From NCBI GenBank assembly GCA_020718845.1, contig DYRG01000014.1:1-50080 (forward strand): 50,080 bases of DNA. Reading direction: 5' to 3'. How positions within the stretch are numbered: the first letter of the stretch is position 1; the number at the start of each line of letters is the position of its first letter. Both the position numbers and the translations under genes were made by a program. Below the pieces are notes generated by a model. The model ran no database searches. It had not been told where the DNA came from and saw nothing but the letters and a program-made list of their open reading frames with translations. The DNA is from Thiomargarita sp. (GTDB taxonomy: Bacteria > Pseudomonadota > Gammaproteobacteria > Beggiatoales > Beggiatoaceae). Positions 1 through 8,899 of the stretch are shown here, one piece after another.

Positions 1-1296
1 CAAGAAATGATTAAAGTATTTGGTCACACAATTGAACATTGGCAGCATAACAAAATTATAGAAACTATTGAAACATCTGATCCATTAGAATGGATTGCAA
101 TTTATCAAAAAAAATTTAAAGTTGCTCCCTTAAATGAGGAAGAAAAACTGCCACGTTTTACTGGCGGTTTAACGGGATATTTTGGTTATGATACAATACG
201 TTATGTTGAATCACGTTTAGCTAAAAATCAATTGCCTGATGCTTTAAAAACACCTGATATTTTATTAATGCTTTCCGAAGAAGTGGTGGTTTTTGATAAT
301 TTAGGGGGACGATTATTTTTAATTGTCCATGCAAATCCAGCCGAAGAAAATGCGTTAGAAAAAGCACAGCAACGTTTAGAGGAATTATCGGTACAACTAA
401 AGAAACCGCTTGAAGAACAACATAACATTATTGAAGGAAATGGCAATAAAATAAAAGAACAAGATTTTATTTCTGGTTTCACTAAACAAAAATTTGAACA
501 AGCCGTTGAAAAATCTAAGCAATATATTTTAGATGGCGATATTATGCAGGTGGTTTTATCGCAACGTTTATCTGTGCCAATTTCTGCTGAACCTTTAGAT
601 ATTTATCGGGTTTTACGTTGCTTAAATCCGTCGCCTTATATGTATTATTTGGATTTGGGTGATTTTCATATTGTAGGTTCTTCTCCAGAAATTTTAGTGC
701 GTTTAGAACAAAATGAAATCACCGTGCGTCCAATTGCCGGCACTCGTCCGAGAGGAAAAACGCTTTCTGAAGATATTGTTTTAGAAGTAGATTTATTAGA
801 TGATCCCAAAGAACGTGCAGAGCATTTAATGTTGATTGATTTGGGAAGAAATGATATTGGAAGAGTTGCAAAAATAGGCTCTGTCAAATTAACCGATCAA
901 ATGATTGTTGAACGTTATTCTCATGTGATGCACATTGTTTCAAATGTAGTGGGTGAATTAAATGACGGTTTGAGCAACTTAGATGTTTTAAAAGTCACTT
1001 TTCCAGCGGGAACATTAAGCGGCGCACCAAAGATTCGAGCAATGGAAATTATTGATGAATTTGAACCCGTTAAACGTGGCATTTATGGGGGAGCAATTGG
1101 TTATTTAGCGTGGAATGGAGATATGGATTTAGCGATTGCGATTCGAACGGCAGTGATTAAAAATAAAACCCTTCATATTCAAGCAGGTGCGGGAATTGTG
1201 GCGGATTCAATTCCAGAGAAAGAATGGGAAGAAACTATGAATAAAGCGCGAGCAATGATCCGTGCAGTAGAAATCGCTCAAGCTGGTGTGGAATAG
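1..1296 (+). CDS. trpE: Anthranilate synthase component I, 5'-truncated by window edge
   Basis: Catalyses chorismate to anthranilate, the first committed step of tryptophan synthesis, using ammonia delivered by the TrpG subunit. The frame is open from base 1; the first ATG lies at 7 but is probably internal, because the 431 visible codons begin in the middle of the usual N-terminal domain (TrpE is normally about 490-520 residues) and no stop precedes it. The chorismate-binding core is complete: IAGTRPRG, LVDLGRND-type segment (LIDLGRNDIGRV), TFPAGTLSGAPK and the C-terminal QAGAGIVADS. The gene ends 12 bases before trpG, so the two subunits are co-expressed. A PabB (aminodeoxychorismate synthase) assignment is less likely given the long match to the TrpE core. 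Confidence 0.93.
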   Translation, partial: QEMIKVFGHTIEHWQHNKIIETIETSDPLEWIAIYQKKFKVAPLNEEEKLPRFTGGLTGYFGYDTIRYVESRLAKNQLPDALKTPDILLMLSEEVVVFDNLGGRLFLIVHANPAEENALEKAQQRLEELSVQLKKPLEEQHNIIEGNGNKIKEQDFISGFTKQKFEQAVEKSKQYILDGDIMQVVLSQRLSVPISAEPLDIYRVLRCLNPSPYMYYLDLGDFHIVGSSPEILVRLEQNEITVRPIAGTRPRGKTLSEDIVLEVDLLDDPKERAEHLMLIDLGRNDIGRVAKIGSVKLTDQMIVERYSHVMHIVSNVVGELNDGLSNLDVLKVTFPAGTLSGAPKIRAMEIIDEFEPVKRGIYGGAIGYLAWNGDMDLAIAIRTAVIKNKTLHIQAGAGIVADSIPEKEWEETMNKARAMIRAVEIAQAGVE

Positions 1297-1308
1297 GAGA
1301 TAAAAATA

Positions 1309-1887
1309 ATGATTTTAATGATTGATAATTATGATTCTTTTACTTATAACTTAGTGCAATATTTTGGTGAGTTAGGGGTTGAGGTTAAAACGATAAGAAA
1401 TGATCAAATTACTTTAGAGGAAATTGAGAAACTTGCTCCTTCGCATATTGTGATTTCGCCAGGTCCGTGCACACCCAATGAAGCGGGAATTTCTGTTCCG
1501 ACAATTAAAACATTTGCGGGTAAAATTCCGATTTTAGGGGTGTGTTTGGGACATCAAAGTATTGGTCAAGCATTTGGAGGAAAAGTTGTTCATGCGAAAA
1601 AGGTAATGCACGGTAAAGTTTCCTCGGTTTATCACCATAACAAAGGGATTTTTAGAGATTTGTACAATCCATTGCAAGCCACCCGTTATCATTCGTTAGT
1701 AATTGAGCAAAGTTCTTTACCCGATTGTTTAGAAATTACCGCTTGGACACAAAATATCGATGGTAATATCGAAGAAATTATGGGTGTGAAACATAAATCT
1801 TTATTAGTAGAAGGGGTGCAATTTCATCCCGAATCTATTTTAACGGAATGTGGTCATTCATTATTAGAAAATTTTTTGAACATTTAA
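1309..1887 (+). CDS. trpG: Anthranilate synthase component II, glutamine amidotransferase
   Basis: Class I glutamine amidotransferase of 192 residues, the normal length for TrpG/PabA. It releases ammonia from glutamine for TrpE, and the same protein often also serves aminodeoxychorismate synthase. Visible motifs: N-terminal [11 protein letters not shown], oxyanion region [13 protein letters not shown], nucleophile Cys in [15 protein letters not shown], and the His-Glu pair in [10 protein letters not shown]. An AGGAG ribosome-binding site lies about 10 bases before the ATG. It directly follows trpE. The next gene is pilB rather than trpD, so the usual trpEGDC order is broken after trpG in this genome. 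Confidence 0.95.
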   Translation: MILMIDNYDSFTYNLVQYFGELGVEVKTIRNDQITLEEIEKLAPSHIVISPGPCTPNEAGISVPTIKTFAGKIPILGVCLGHQSIGQAFGGKVVHAKKVMHGKVSSVYHHNKGIFRDLYNPLQATRYHSLVIEQSSLPDCLEITAWTQNIDGNIEEIMGVKHKSLLVEGVQFHPESILTECGHSLLENFLNI

Positions 1888-1920
1888 AATAAAGTCATGG
1901 TTTGACGGGAAGCATCATTT

Positions 1921-3708
1921 ATGGCAACGACTGCACCCAAAATTGCATTAGGTGGTTTAGCACGGCGTTTGGTTTCTGAAGGATTATTGAGTGAGGAAGC
2001 CGCGCAGGAAGCCTTTCAAAAGGCGCGTTCTAAAAATAAATCATTTATTCGTTATATCACCAGTGAAAAATTAATTAAAACTGAGGAAGTTGCTCACGCG
2101 GCGGCGCATGAATTTGCTGTGCCATTGCTTGATATTGATACGATTGAACTTGATCCAACTTTGCTCGAATTAGTTAAATTAGAACTCATTAAAAAACATC
2201 ATGTTTTACCGCTTTTTAAACGGGGTAAAAAATTATTTGTCGCCACCTCTGATCCAACCAATTTTCACGCATTAGATGATATTAAATTTCAACTTAATTT
2301 GATCACCGAACCCGTGATGGTTGATGAGGAAAAATTATTAAAAATTCTTGAGAAAACCATTGAAAGTTTGGAAGCACCCCCACAATCAGAAGATGGCGAA
2401 GAAGGTGCGTTTGGTGAAATAGATGAAGCAGCAGAAAGTGGTAAATCAACGGCTTCTGAATCAATAGAAAAATCTGCAGAGGATGCGCCCGTTGTAAAAT
2501 TTGTAAGAAAAATGTTATTAGATGCCATTAAAATTGGTGCATCAGATTTACATTTTGAACCCTATGAAAAATTCTATCGCGTACGTTATCGAATTGATGG
2601 AATGTTACGTCAAGTTGCTCGAGCACCATTGAATATGGCAGGAAAGATTTCTGCGCGGATTAAAGTGCTTTCAAGAATGGACGTTTCTGAACGTCGTGTT
2701 CCTCAAGATGGTCGGATTAAAATGCGGTTAGCGGGCGGTAAAGCAATTGACTTTCGCGTGAGCACTTGTCCCACCTTATTTGGTGAGAAAGTGGTAATGC
2801 GGATTTTAAACTCCGATGCAGCAATGTTAAATATTGAATCTTTAGGCTATGAACCAGAACAAAAACGCCTTTATTTAGAAGCACTTGAGAAACCCTATGG
2901 CATGGTTTTAGTGACAGGACCAACGGGTTCTGGAAAAACCGTTTCTCTTTACACTGGGATTAATATTTTAAACCGTCCAGAAGTTAATATTTCAACCGCC
3001 GAAGACCCCGTTGAAATCAATTTACCAGGTATTAATCAGGTACAAATTGATGATAGAACAGGAATGACTTTTGAGAAAGCATTAAAGGCATTTCTACGCC
3101 AAGACCCAGATATTATTTTGGTGGGAGAAATTCGGGATTTGACAACTGCAAGTATTGCAATCAAAGCTGCGAGCACGGGGCATATGGTAATGTCCACTTT
3201 ACACACTAATGATGCTCCTCAAACATTAACGCGGATGGTTGATATGGGTGTTCCAACATTTGCTCTCGCATCGGCGGTTAATTTGATTATGGCGCAACGT
3301 TTAACTCGGCGTTTGTGTCCACGTTGCAAAATTCCAGTCACTGTCACTACTGATATTGCAAAAGTAGGACCTAATGTTGTGCATAAGAACTCATTGATTT
3401 CAGATGGTTTCTCGGAAGATGTTGTGAATGAATTTATGTCCAAGGATGAGCAAGCTCGAAAATTATATGCAAATAATCCTCAAGGTTGCGATCATTGCTC
3501 GAGTGGTTACAAAGGTCGCGTCGGGATTTATCAAGTGATGCCCATTTCAGAGGAAATGAAACGTTTAATTATGACAGGTAGAAACGCATTAGAACTCGCA
3601 GAACAAGCTCGTCGTGAAGGGATTCCAGATTTACGTCAATCGGGTTTGAAAAAAGTTGCCGATGGTTTAACCAGTATGACTGAATTAAATCGTGTTACTC
3701 AAGAATAA
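1921..3708 (+). CDS. pilB: Type IV pilus assembly (extension) ATPase PilB
   Basis: Cytoplasmic hexameric ATPase of the GspE/PilB family that powers pilus extension. At 595 residues it has the family length. The N-terminal third is the MshEN/GspE_N domain (about residues 1-160), followed by an acidic linker (about 150-185), then the ATPase core: Walker A GPTGSGKT at 333-340, Asp box around EDPVE, Walker B VGEIRD at 401-406, His box STLHTNDAP. Zinc-binding pairs CPRC and CDHC flank the C-terminal region. Only a weak GGGAAG ribosome-binding site precedes the ATG. The order pilB-pilC-pilD marks it as the pilus enzyme rather than type II secretion GspE. Confidence 0.95.
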   Translation: MATTAPKIALGGLARRLVSEGLLSEEAAQEAFQKARSKNKSFIRYITSEKLIKTEEVAHAAAHEFAVPLLDIDTIELDPTLLELVKLELIKKHHVLPLFKRGKKLFVATSDPTNFHALDDIKFQLNLITEPVMVDEEKLLKILEKTIESLEAPPQSEDGEEGAFGEIDEAAESGKSTASESIEKSAEDAPVVKFVRKMLLDAIKIGASDLHFEPYEKFYRVRYRIDGMLRQVARAPLNMAGKISARIKVLSRMDVSERRVPQDGRIKMRLAGGKAIDFRVSTCPTLFGEKVVMRILNSDAAMLNIESLGYEPEQKRLYLEALEKPYGMVLVTGPTGSGKTVSLYTGINILNRPEVNISTAEDPVEINLPGINQVQIDDRTGMTFEKALKAFLRQDPDIILVGEIRDLTTASIAIKAASTGHMVMSTLHTNDAPQTLTRMVDMGVPTFALASAVNLIMAQRLTRRLCPRCKIPVTVTTDIAKVGPNVVHKNSLISDGFSEDVVNEFMSKDEQARKLYANNPQGCDHCSSGYKGRVGIYQVMPISEEMKRLIMTGRNALELAEQARREGIPDLRQSGLKKVADGLTSMTELNRVTQE

Positions 3709-3725
3709 TTTAGGGGAGAAATAAA

Positions 3726-5018
3726 ATGGCTGAAGCAGTTGCAAAATCTAAAACAGTGAAAGATGCAAAATTAAAGAAACAATTAGATGATCGTGCAAAA
3801 CTTCTTAAAGAAAAAGCGCTTAAAGAAATCGATTTCATTTGGGAAGGAAAAAAAGGTAATCAAAAAGTTAAAGGCGAGAAAAAAGCCGCCAGTGAAGCTG
3901 TCGTTCGTGCATTAATGCGTAAAGACGGTATTATGATTACTAAAATTAAGAAGAAACCTAAACCACTTTGGGAAAACAAACCGCCCATTTTAACCTCAGA
4001 TATTTCTATTTTTGCTCGCCAATTAGCAACTATGATGTCGTCAGGTGTTCCATTAGTGCAATCATTTGAAATTGTTGGAAATGGTCATGATAATGCGTCA
4101 ATGCGTGATTTAATTATGACCATTAAATCTGACGTTGAAGCGGGAGGAACATTAGCCGAAGCATTAAGAAAACATCCCGATCAGTTTGATACATTGTTTT
4201 GTAATTTAGTGGAAGCGGGTGAGCAAGCAGGTATTTTAGAATCATTGCTAGGCAAAGTTGCTGCTTATAAAGAAAAAAGCGAAGCAATTAAGAAAAAAGT
4301 AAAGAAAGCTGTGACTTATCCGATTGCGGTTTTAATCGTAGCGTTTATTATTACTGCGATTTTGATGATCTTTGTTGTACCTGTATTTAGTGATATGTTT
4401 AAAAGTTTTGGTGGAGAATTACCTGGTCCAACGCAATTTGTCGTTAATGTTTCAAATATATTTGTAAATTATTGGTATATCATTTTTGGTGGAATTTTTG
4501 CCGCGCTAACGGCTTTTAAGTTTGCAAATAAACATTCAAAAGCATTTAATGAAGCAATGCAACGACTTTCTTTAAAATTACCTTTGTTTGGTGATTTGTT
4601 AACGAAATCCGCATTAGCACGTTTTGCTCGAACACTTGCAACCATGTTTGCTGCGGGAACGCCATTAGTAGAAGCAATGGATTCTGTCGCAGGTGCAACT
4701 GGAAATATTGTTTATTATGAAGCAGTTATGAAAATGAAACAAGAAATTTCTATTGGTTCATCTTTAGCTTCAACCATGAAAGATGTTGGCGTATTTCCAA
4801 ATATGGCAATTCAAATGGTTTCAATCGGTGAAGAATCGGGTGCAATTGACGCAATGTTAAACAAAGTTGCAGATTTCTACGAGGAAGAAGTTGAAAATAT
4901 TGTCGACGCATTAAGCAGCTTAATGGAGCCAATGATTATGGCATTTCTAGGGGTTGTCATTGGGGGCTTAGTGGTTGCGATGTATTTACCGATCTTCAAA
5001 ATGGGTTCGGTGGTTTAA
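3726..5018 (+). CDS. pilC: Type IV pilus inner-membrane platform protein PilC
   Basis: Polytopic platform protein (GspF/PilC family, 430 residues) that couples the PilB ATPase to pilin insertion. It shows the expected two T2SSF repeats (about 97-220 and 295-420) and three hydrophobic segments at about 196-222, 248-266 and 400-424. The first 90 residues are very lysine-rich and cytoplasmic. A clear GGGGAG ribosome-binding site lies just before the ATG. It starts 17 bases after pilB and ends one base before the chosen pilD start, so it lies in one operon with both. Confidence 0.95.
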   Translation: MAEAVAKSKTVKDAKLKKQLDDRAKLLKEKALKEIDFIWEGKKGNQKVKGEKKAASEAVVRALMRKDGIMITKIKKKPKPLWENKPPILTSDISIFARQLATMMSSGVPLVQSFEIVGNGHDNASMRDLIMTIKSDVEAGGTLAEALRKHPDQFDTLFCNLVEAGEQAGILESLLGKVAAYKEKSEAIKKKVKKAVTYPIAVLIVAFIITAILMIFVVPVFSDMFKSFGGELPGPTQFVVNVSNIFVNYWYIIFGGIFAALTAFKFANKHSKAFNEAMQRLSLKLPLFGDLLTKSALARFARTLATMFAAGTPLVEAMDSVAGATGNIVYYEAVMKMKQEISIGSSLASTMKDVGVFPNMAIQMVSIGEESGAIDAMLNKVADFYEEEVENIVDALSSLMEPMIMAFLGVVIGGLVVAMYLPIFKMGSVV

Positions 5019-5019
5019 A

Positions 5020-5880
5020 ATGGATTTCATTTTAGTATTGCAAAACAACTTTGTTTTTCTTTTAACTACGATCACAATTTTAGGTTTGGTAGTTGGTAGT
5101 TTTCTCAATGTGGTGATTTATCGGTTGCCCAAAATGCTAGAAAACAATTGGCGATCTGAATGCGCAGAAATGTTTGATTGTCCTCAAATTTCTGCTTCTT
5201 CTGAAAAATTCAATTTATCTCATCCAAATTCACATTGTCCGCATTGTAAAAATTCGATTCGATGGTTTGAAAATATCCCTGTTTTCAGCTATTTATTTCA
5301 ACGTGGAAAATGTAATCATTGCAAAGCCCCGATTTCAATTCGTTATCCACTTGTTGAAATGGCAAGTGGTTTATTAGCGGCATTGGTGGTGTTTAAATTT
5401 GGTTTTAGTTGGGCATTAGCGGGAGGGCTAATTTTTGTTTGGATTTTATTAGTATTAAGTTTAATTGATTTTGATACCCAATTATTACCCGATAATTTAA
5501 CTTTACCCTTATTATGGTTAGGTTTATTATTAAATCTAAATGGGGTTTATACGGATTTGAATAGTGCAATAATTGGCGCAATGATTGGGTATTTGTCGTT
5601 GTGGTCAATTTATTGGTTATTCAAATTATTAACGGGTAAAGAAGGCATGGGATATGGTGATTTCAAACTCTTTGCTGCTTTTGGTGCGTGGTTTGGTTGG
5701 AAAATGCTATTGCCGATTTTATTACTATCATCATTAGTCGGAGCGGTAATTGGGATTGCAATGATGCTTGTTTTAGGTCATGATAAAAACATTCCGATTC
5801 CATTTGGTCCTTATTTAGCGGGAGCGGGTTTGATTGCGTTGTTTTTTGGTCAAAGCATTTTGAAAGCAATGGCGTTATAA
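5020..5880 (+). CDS. pilD: Prepilin peptidase / N-methyltransferase PilD
   Basis: Bifunctional membrane aspartic protease that cleaves and N-methylates type IV prepilins and pseudopilins. The frame is open from 4975, but the ATG at 5020, one base after the pilC stop, gives the standard N-terminus leading into the GSFLNVVIYRLP motif. Two cytoplasmic zinc pairs are intact, C73/C76 and C98/C101, so methylase activity should be retained. Catalytic aspartates are D150 (in IDFDTQLLPD) and D214 (in GMGYGDFK), closely matching D149/D213 of Pseudomonas PilD. Eight or so membrane segments follow the cysteine loop. Translation is probably coupled to pilC. Confidence 0.95.
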   Translation: MDFILVLQNNFVFLLTTITILGLVVGSFLNVVIYRLPKMLENNWRSECAEMFDCPQISASSEKFNLSHPNSHCPHCKNSIRWFENIPVFSYLFQRGKCNHCKAPISIRYPLVEMASGLLAALVVFKFGFSWALAGGLIFVWILLVLSLIDFDTQLLPDNLTLPLLWLGLLLNLNGVYTDLNSAIIGAMIGYLSLWSIYWLFKLLTGKEGMGYGDFKLFAAFGAWFGWKMLLPILLLSSLVGAVIGIAMMLVLGHDKNIPIPFGPYLAGAGLIALFFGQSILKAMAL

Positions 5881-5881
5881 A

Positions 5882-6499
5882 ATGATTGGAATTGTAGGTT
5901 TGACGGGAGGGATTGCATCGGGTAAAACAACGGTTGCAAATTTATTTCAAAGTTTGGGCGTGCCAATTTTAGATGCAGATGTGATTTCTCGTGAATTAGT
6001 TGTTCCTCAAATGCCCGCTTGGAAAAAAATTGTTGAATGTTTTGGAAATGAGATTTTAAATTCCGATCAAACTTTAAATCGAAATGCGTTGAAAAAAATT
6101 GTATTTGCAAATGAAAATTTGAGAAAAAATTTAGAGCAACTTCTTCATCCGTTAATTTATGAAACGATGTTAGAACGTGCGAAAGAATTTGAACTAAAAG
6201 AAAAGTATTGTTTATTTGTTGTGCCGTTATTAATTGAAACAAATCAAACGCATCTTGTTCAAAGATTATTAGTGGTTGATTGCGAAGAAAGTGAACAAAA
6301 ACAAAGACTTAAAGAACGCGATTATTTGAATGAAATTGAAATAGAACAAATTTTGGCGGCACAATGCAATCGGCAAACACGGCTTGCACAAGCGGATGAT
6401 CTGATTCACAATAATGTGCGAACTAAAAAAGACGGCTTAATGCCACAAGTGGCGGCGTTGCATCAGTTTTATTTGACGTTGTTTCGCACACAGCCTTGA
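5882..6499 (+). CDS. coaE: Dephospho-CoA kinase
   Basis: Catalyses the last step of coenzyme A synthesis, ATP-dependent phosphorylation of the 3'-hydroxyl of dephospho-CoA. It is 205 residues, the family length. The P-loop GGIASGKTT is near the N-terminus (about residues 8-16), followed by the conserved DADVISRELV segment and the RL..R and RQ...A..AD motifs of the lid and C-terminus. The start codon is one base after the pilD stop. coaE next to pilD and zapD is a conserved gammaproteobacterial order. Confidence 0.95.
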   Translation: MIGIVGLTGGIASGKTTVANLFQSLGVPILDADVISRELVVPQMPAWKKIVECFGNEILNSDQTLNRNALKKIVFANENLRKNLEQLLHPLIYETMLERAKEFELKEKYCLFVVPLLIETNQTHLVQRLLVVDCEESEQKQRLKERDYLNEIEIEQILAAQCNRQTRLAQADDLIHNNVRTKKDGLMPQVAALHQFYLTLFRTQP

Positions 6500-6531
6500 A
6501 AATGATTTTTGAGGAAAATCAAGGAATTAGA

Positions 6532-7389
6532 ATGGCTGAAGATTGGTCTGCCGACGAGCAGGAGTACATGGAAAGCCGTAACGATAGCCGATTAAAATCA
6601 GAACAACTATTGGCAAAACAAAAGGTTGTGTACGAACAACCGCTTAATGAACGGATGCGGGTGTGGTTGAGATTAGAGCATTTGTTTGAGGAAATGCTTT
6701 ATCGATTGCGCGGTCCGTCGGCGTGGGATAGTCGAGCAGCAATGGCGGCGTTGGTGGATATTTTAGAATTTACCGCTCGCAATGATTGCAAACCCGATTT
6801 AATCAAAGACTTAGAACGTCATTCGCAAGATTTGTGGCGTTGGAAACAAAGTCCGAGAGTCGATGAACTACGCCTTAATAATTTATTGAATAAAATCAAT
6901 ATCTTAATTGAACAATTAGGCACGCCAGAACAACGTTTGAGCCGTTTGTTTGATGAGCATTATTTGATTGCAAACATCCGACAACGCAGTAATATTCCGG
7001 GCGGCACGTCGAGAGTGGATATTCCCGCGTATCATCGATGGTTGCAATGCAGTCCCAAACAACGCCAACAAGATTTGGGCGAGTGGTTGAGTTATTTGAC
7101 CCCGCTGCGCGAAGGGATTGATTTGAATTTATATTTGATTCGGCAAAATGCCCTGCCGACGCACGAAATAGCTGTGGGTGGTTTTTTTCAGACTAAATTG
7201 GATAGCAAAAACGAAGTGCAATTGGTGCGCGTGAGTTTATCGGCGGATCATCCATGTTATCCTGAAATGAGCGGCGGTAAGCATCGGTTCACACTACGTT
7301 TTTTTGAGCATTCACATCCTCAAGAACGCCCCCGCGCCACCGAGCAGGACGTGCATTTTGAACTGGCTTGTTGCAGCAATGCCAATTAG
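6532..7389 (+). CDS. zapD: Cell division protein ZapD (FtsZ cross-linker)
   Basis: ZapD (DUF1342, formerly YacF) bundles FtsZ filaments at the division ring. The signature YEQPLNERMRVWLRLEHLFE is present at about residue 34 and similarity continues to the end. Starts: a TTG at 6496, an ATG at 6502 and the ATG at 6532 are in frame; 6532 is chosen because AAGGA lies 7 bases upstream. Even from there the protein (285 residues) has about 27 charged residues ahead of where typical ZapD begins; an ATG at 6568 with GGAG upstream is a shorter alternative. It follows coaE as in many Gammaproteobacteria. No yacG follows. Confidence 0.88.
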   Translation: MAEDWSADEQEYMESRNDSRLKSEQLLAKQKVVYEQPLNERMRVWLRLEHLFEEMLYRLRGPSAWDSRAAMAALVDILEFTARNDCKPDLIKDLERHSQDLWRWKQSPRVDELRLNNLLNKINILIEQLGTPEQRLSRLFDEHYLIANIRQRSNIPGGTSRVDIPAYHRWLQCSPKQRQQDLGEWLSYLTPLREGIDLNLYLIRQNALPTHEIAVGGFFQTKLDSKNEVQLVRVSLSADHPCYPEMSGGKHRFTLRFFEHSHPQERPRATEQDVHFELACCSNAN

Positions 7390-7390
7390 C

Positions 7391-7419
7391 TATACCGCCA
7401 AACCAGCGGATGTGGTATA
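7391..7419. promoter_or_regulatory. Inverted repeat between zapD and the response regulator
   Basis: Arms TATACC (7391-7396) and GGTATA (7414-7419) enclose a second overlapping pair, CCGC and GCGG. No T-run follows, so it is not a standard terminator. It lies 52 bases before the next start codon and could be an operator or an mRNA hairpin; the function is not known. Confidence 0.3.
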
Positions 7420-7470
7420 ACATAGCAATCTTTGGGCGCACCCTTATTTTAAGAACAGGAATGCAAAGCA

Positions 7471-8289
7471 ATGGATAAAGTCTTCAAAGTAACCCTGTTT
7501 GGTCTCGCCCCCAATGAACACAACACATTGGGAAGCATCTTCAAACTAGCCGCCTCTCGCAATCGCAAATACGCGGTGGTGGGAGAAGCTGAGCGTGGCT
7601 CGGCAGAGATCGCCATCGTCGATGCCGATGATCCGAAAGCCATCGAAGCGTGGAAAGCCTTTAGTGTTCACAGCGCAAAAATTCCTTTTGTGCGTGTGAC
7701 TAAAGCAACGACTCCCGCGCCTCCCGATGCTTTCATCATCCGTCGCCCGATGACCCTCAAGCGCGTGCTGGATGTGTTAGATGAAGTCACTATTAAGGTT
7801 TTCAATTTTGTTCCTGAAAACAAGGTGGGCGGCGAAGGCGAACTTGACGAAGAAAGTAAAAAAGCTCTCGATACCGCGCTCAAAAGCGTCGAATCGAAGG
7901 CAAAAACTGGAATCAAAGCCTTAGTGGTCGATGACAGCGAAATGGTTCGTAAATCAATGGGGTTGCAACTAGGTTTGTTTGGGCTTCAGATCGATTACGC
8001 TGAAGACGGCGAAAGCGCATTGGAAATGACTAAAAAAACCACAGATTACGACATCGTCTTCTTAGATATTATGATGCCAGGGATCGACGGTTATAAAGTC
8101 TGCAAAACCCTCCGCGCCGACAAATATTTTAAAAATACCCCGATTATCATGCTGACTGGCAAAGATTCTCGGTTCGATAAACTCAAAGGCACAATGGCGG
8201 GCGCAAGTTTATATTTGACCAAACCCGTCGAAAAAAGCCTTTTAGATGAAGTAATTCAGAAATTCCTGCCTCAATTGGCGGGGAAATAA
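7471..8289 (+). CDS. PilG-like response regulator with extra degenerate receiver domain
   Basis: 272 residues. The C-terminal half (about 148-268) is a complete receiver domain: acidic pair D154/D155, phospho-acceptor D199 in VFLDIMMPG, Thr in IIMLTGKD and K251 in LTKPVE. The N-terminal half (about 1-115) looks like a second, decayed receiver: alternating strand/helix pattern, IVDADD where the acceptor strand would be, and RRP in place of the KP motif near IIRRPMTLKRVLDVL. AGGA lies about 10 bases before the ATG. Position directly before a PilH-type regulator and the Chp genes suggests it replaces PilG, the output regulator for pilus extension; Pseudomonas PilG is a single domain. Role is inferred from context. 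Confidence 0.8.
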   Translation: MDKVFKVTLFGLAPNEHNTLGSIFKLAASRNRKYAVVGEAERGSAEIAIVDADDPKAIEAWKAFSVHSAKIPFVRVTKATTPAPPDAFIIRRPMTLKRVLDVLDEVTIKVFNFVPENKVGGEGELDEESKKALDTALKSVESKAKTGIKALVVDDSEMVRKSMGLQLGLFGLQIDYAEDGESALEMTKKTTDYDIVFLDIMMPGIDGYKVCKTLRADKYFKNTPIIMLTGKDSRFDKLKGTMAGASLYLTKPVEKSLLDEVIQKFLPQLAGK

Positions 8290-8338
8290 ACAATTTTTTA
8301 TTATTTTAACCCATTGATACATAAGCGAGGAGCTAAAA

Positions 8339-8704
8339 ATGGCGATTAACAAAATCATGGTGGTCGATGATTCTTCAGTTGACTTATTAAATATCCAAAA
8401 CATTGTGAAAGATGCGGGTTATACAGTCGTGACCGCCTCTTCTGGTAAGGAAGCCATCGATAAATCTGTCACCGAAATGCCAGACTTAATCTTTATGGAC
8501 GTGGTCATGCAACAAATGGACGGCTATCAAGCCTGCCGCGACATCACTCACAACGCAGCCACCAAACACATCCCCATCGTGTTCGTGACCAGCAAAGGGC
8601 AAAAAGCCGACCGTATGTGGGCAGAAATGCAAGGCGGTAAATCATTGGTTCAAAAACCTTACACCCCTGCGCAAATTATCGAACAAATCAACGCTTTTAA
8701 ATAA
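8339..8704 (+). CDS. pilH: Single-domain response regulator, PilH type
   Basis: A CheY-like receiver of 121 residues. Residues for phosphotransfer are intact: D10/D11 in VVDDSS, acceptor D54 in IFMDVVMQQMDG, T84 in VFVTSK and K106 in LVQKPY. In Pseudomonas PilH acts as a phosphate sink or retraction-side regulator under ChpA. A GAGGAG ribosome-binding site precedes the ATG. The gene ends shortly before a strong terminator, so it is the last gene of a short unit with the regulator at 7471. Assignment to PilH rather than PilG rests on order and on motifs. Confidence 0.82.
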   Translation: MAINKIMVVDDSSVDLLNIQNIVKDAGYTVVTASSGKEAIDKSVTEMPDLIFMDVVMQQMDGYQACRDITHNAATKHIPIVFVTSKGQKADRMWAEMQGGKSLVQKPYTPAQIIEQINAFK

Positions 8705-8728
8705 ATTTTAAGCAGTTGCAGCGTCAAC

Positions 8729-8769
8729 AACAGCAGGTTATCCATTTTTTTTGGTTGCCTGCTGTTTTT
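8729..8769 (+). terminator. Rho-independent terminator after pilH
   Basis: Perfect 9-base arms AACAGCAGG (8729-8737) and CCTGCTGTT (8758-8766) run into a TTTTT tract. It separates the two response regulators from the rest of the Chp cluster. Confidence 0.85.
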
Positions 8770-8814
8770 ATGTCTAGCAATCTGCTTCATTAGTAGTTAA
8801 ACTAATACATGAAT

Positions 8815-8844
8815 TTAACGATGTAACTTGTTATTTGGTAAAAT
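8815..8844 (+). promoter_or_regulatory. Possible sigma-70 promoter for the lipoprotein-PilI-PilJ-ChpA unit
   Basis: TTAACG (8815-8820), 18-base spacer, TAAAAT (8839-8844). It sits after the pilH terminator and about 55 bases before the chosen lipoprotein start. The match is moderate, and AT-rich DNA gives chance hits. Confidence 0.35.
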
Positions 8845-8899
8845 TTTTACTACCCTATTTCAGTCTTTAACACTTCTCACCCGAATAGGAAGTCGTGCG

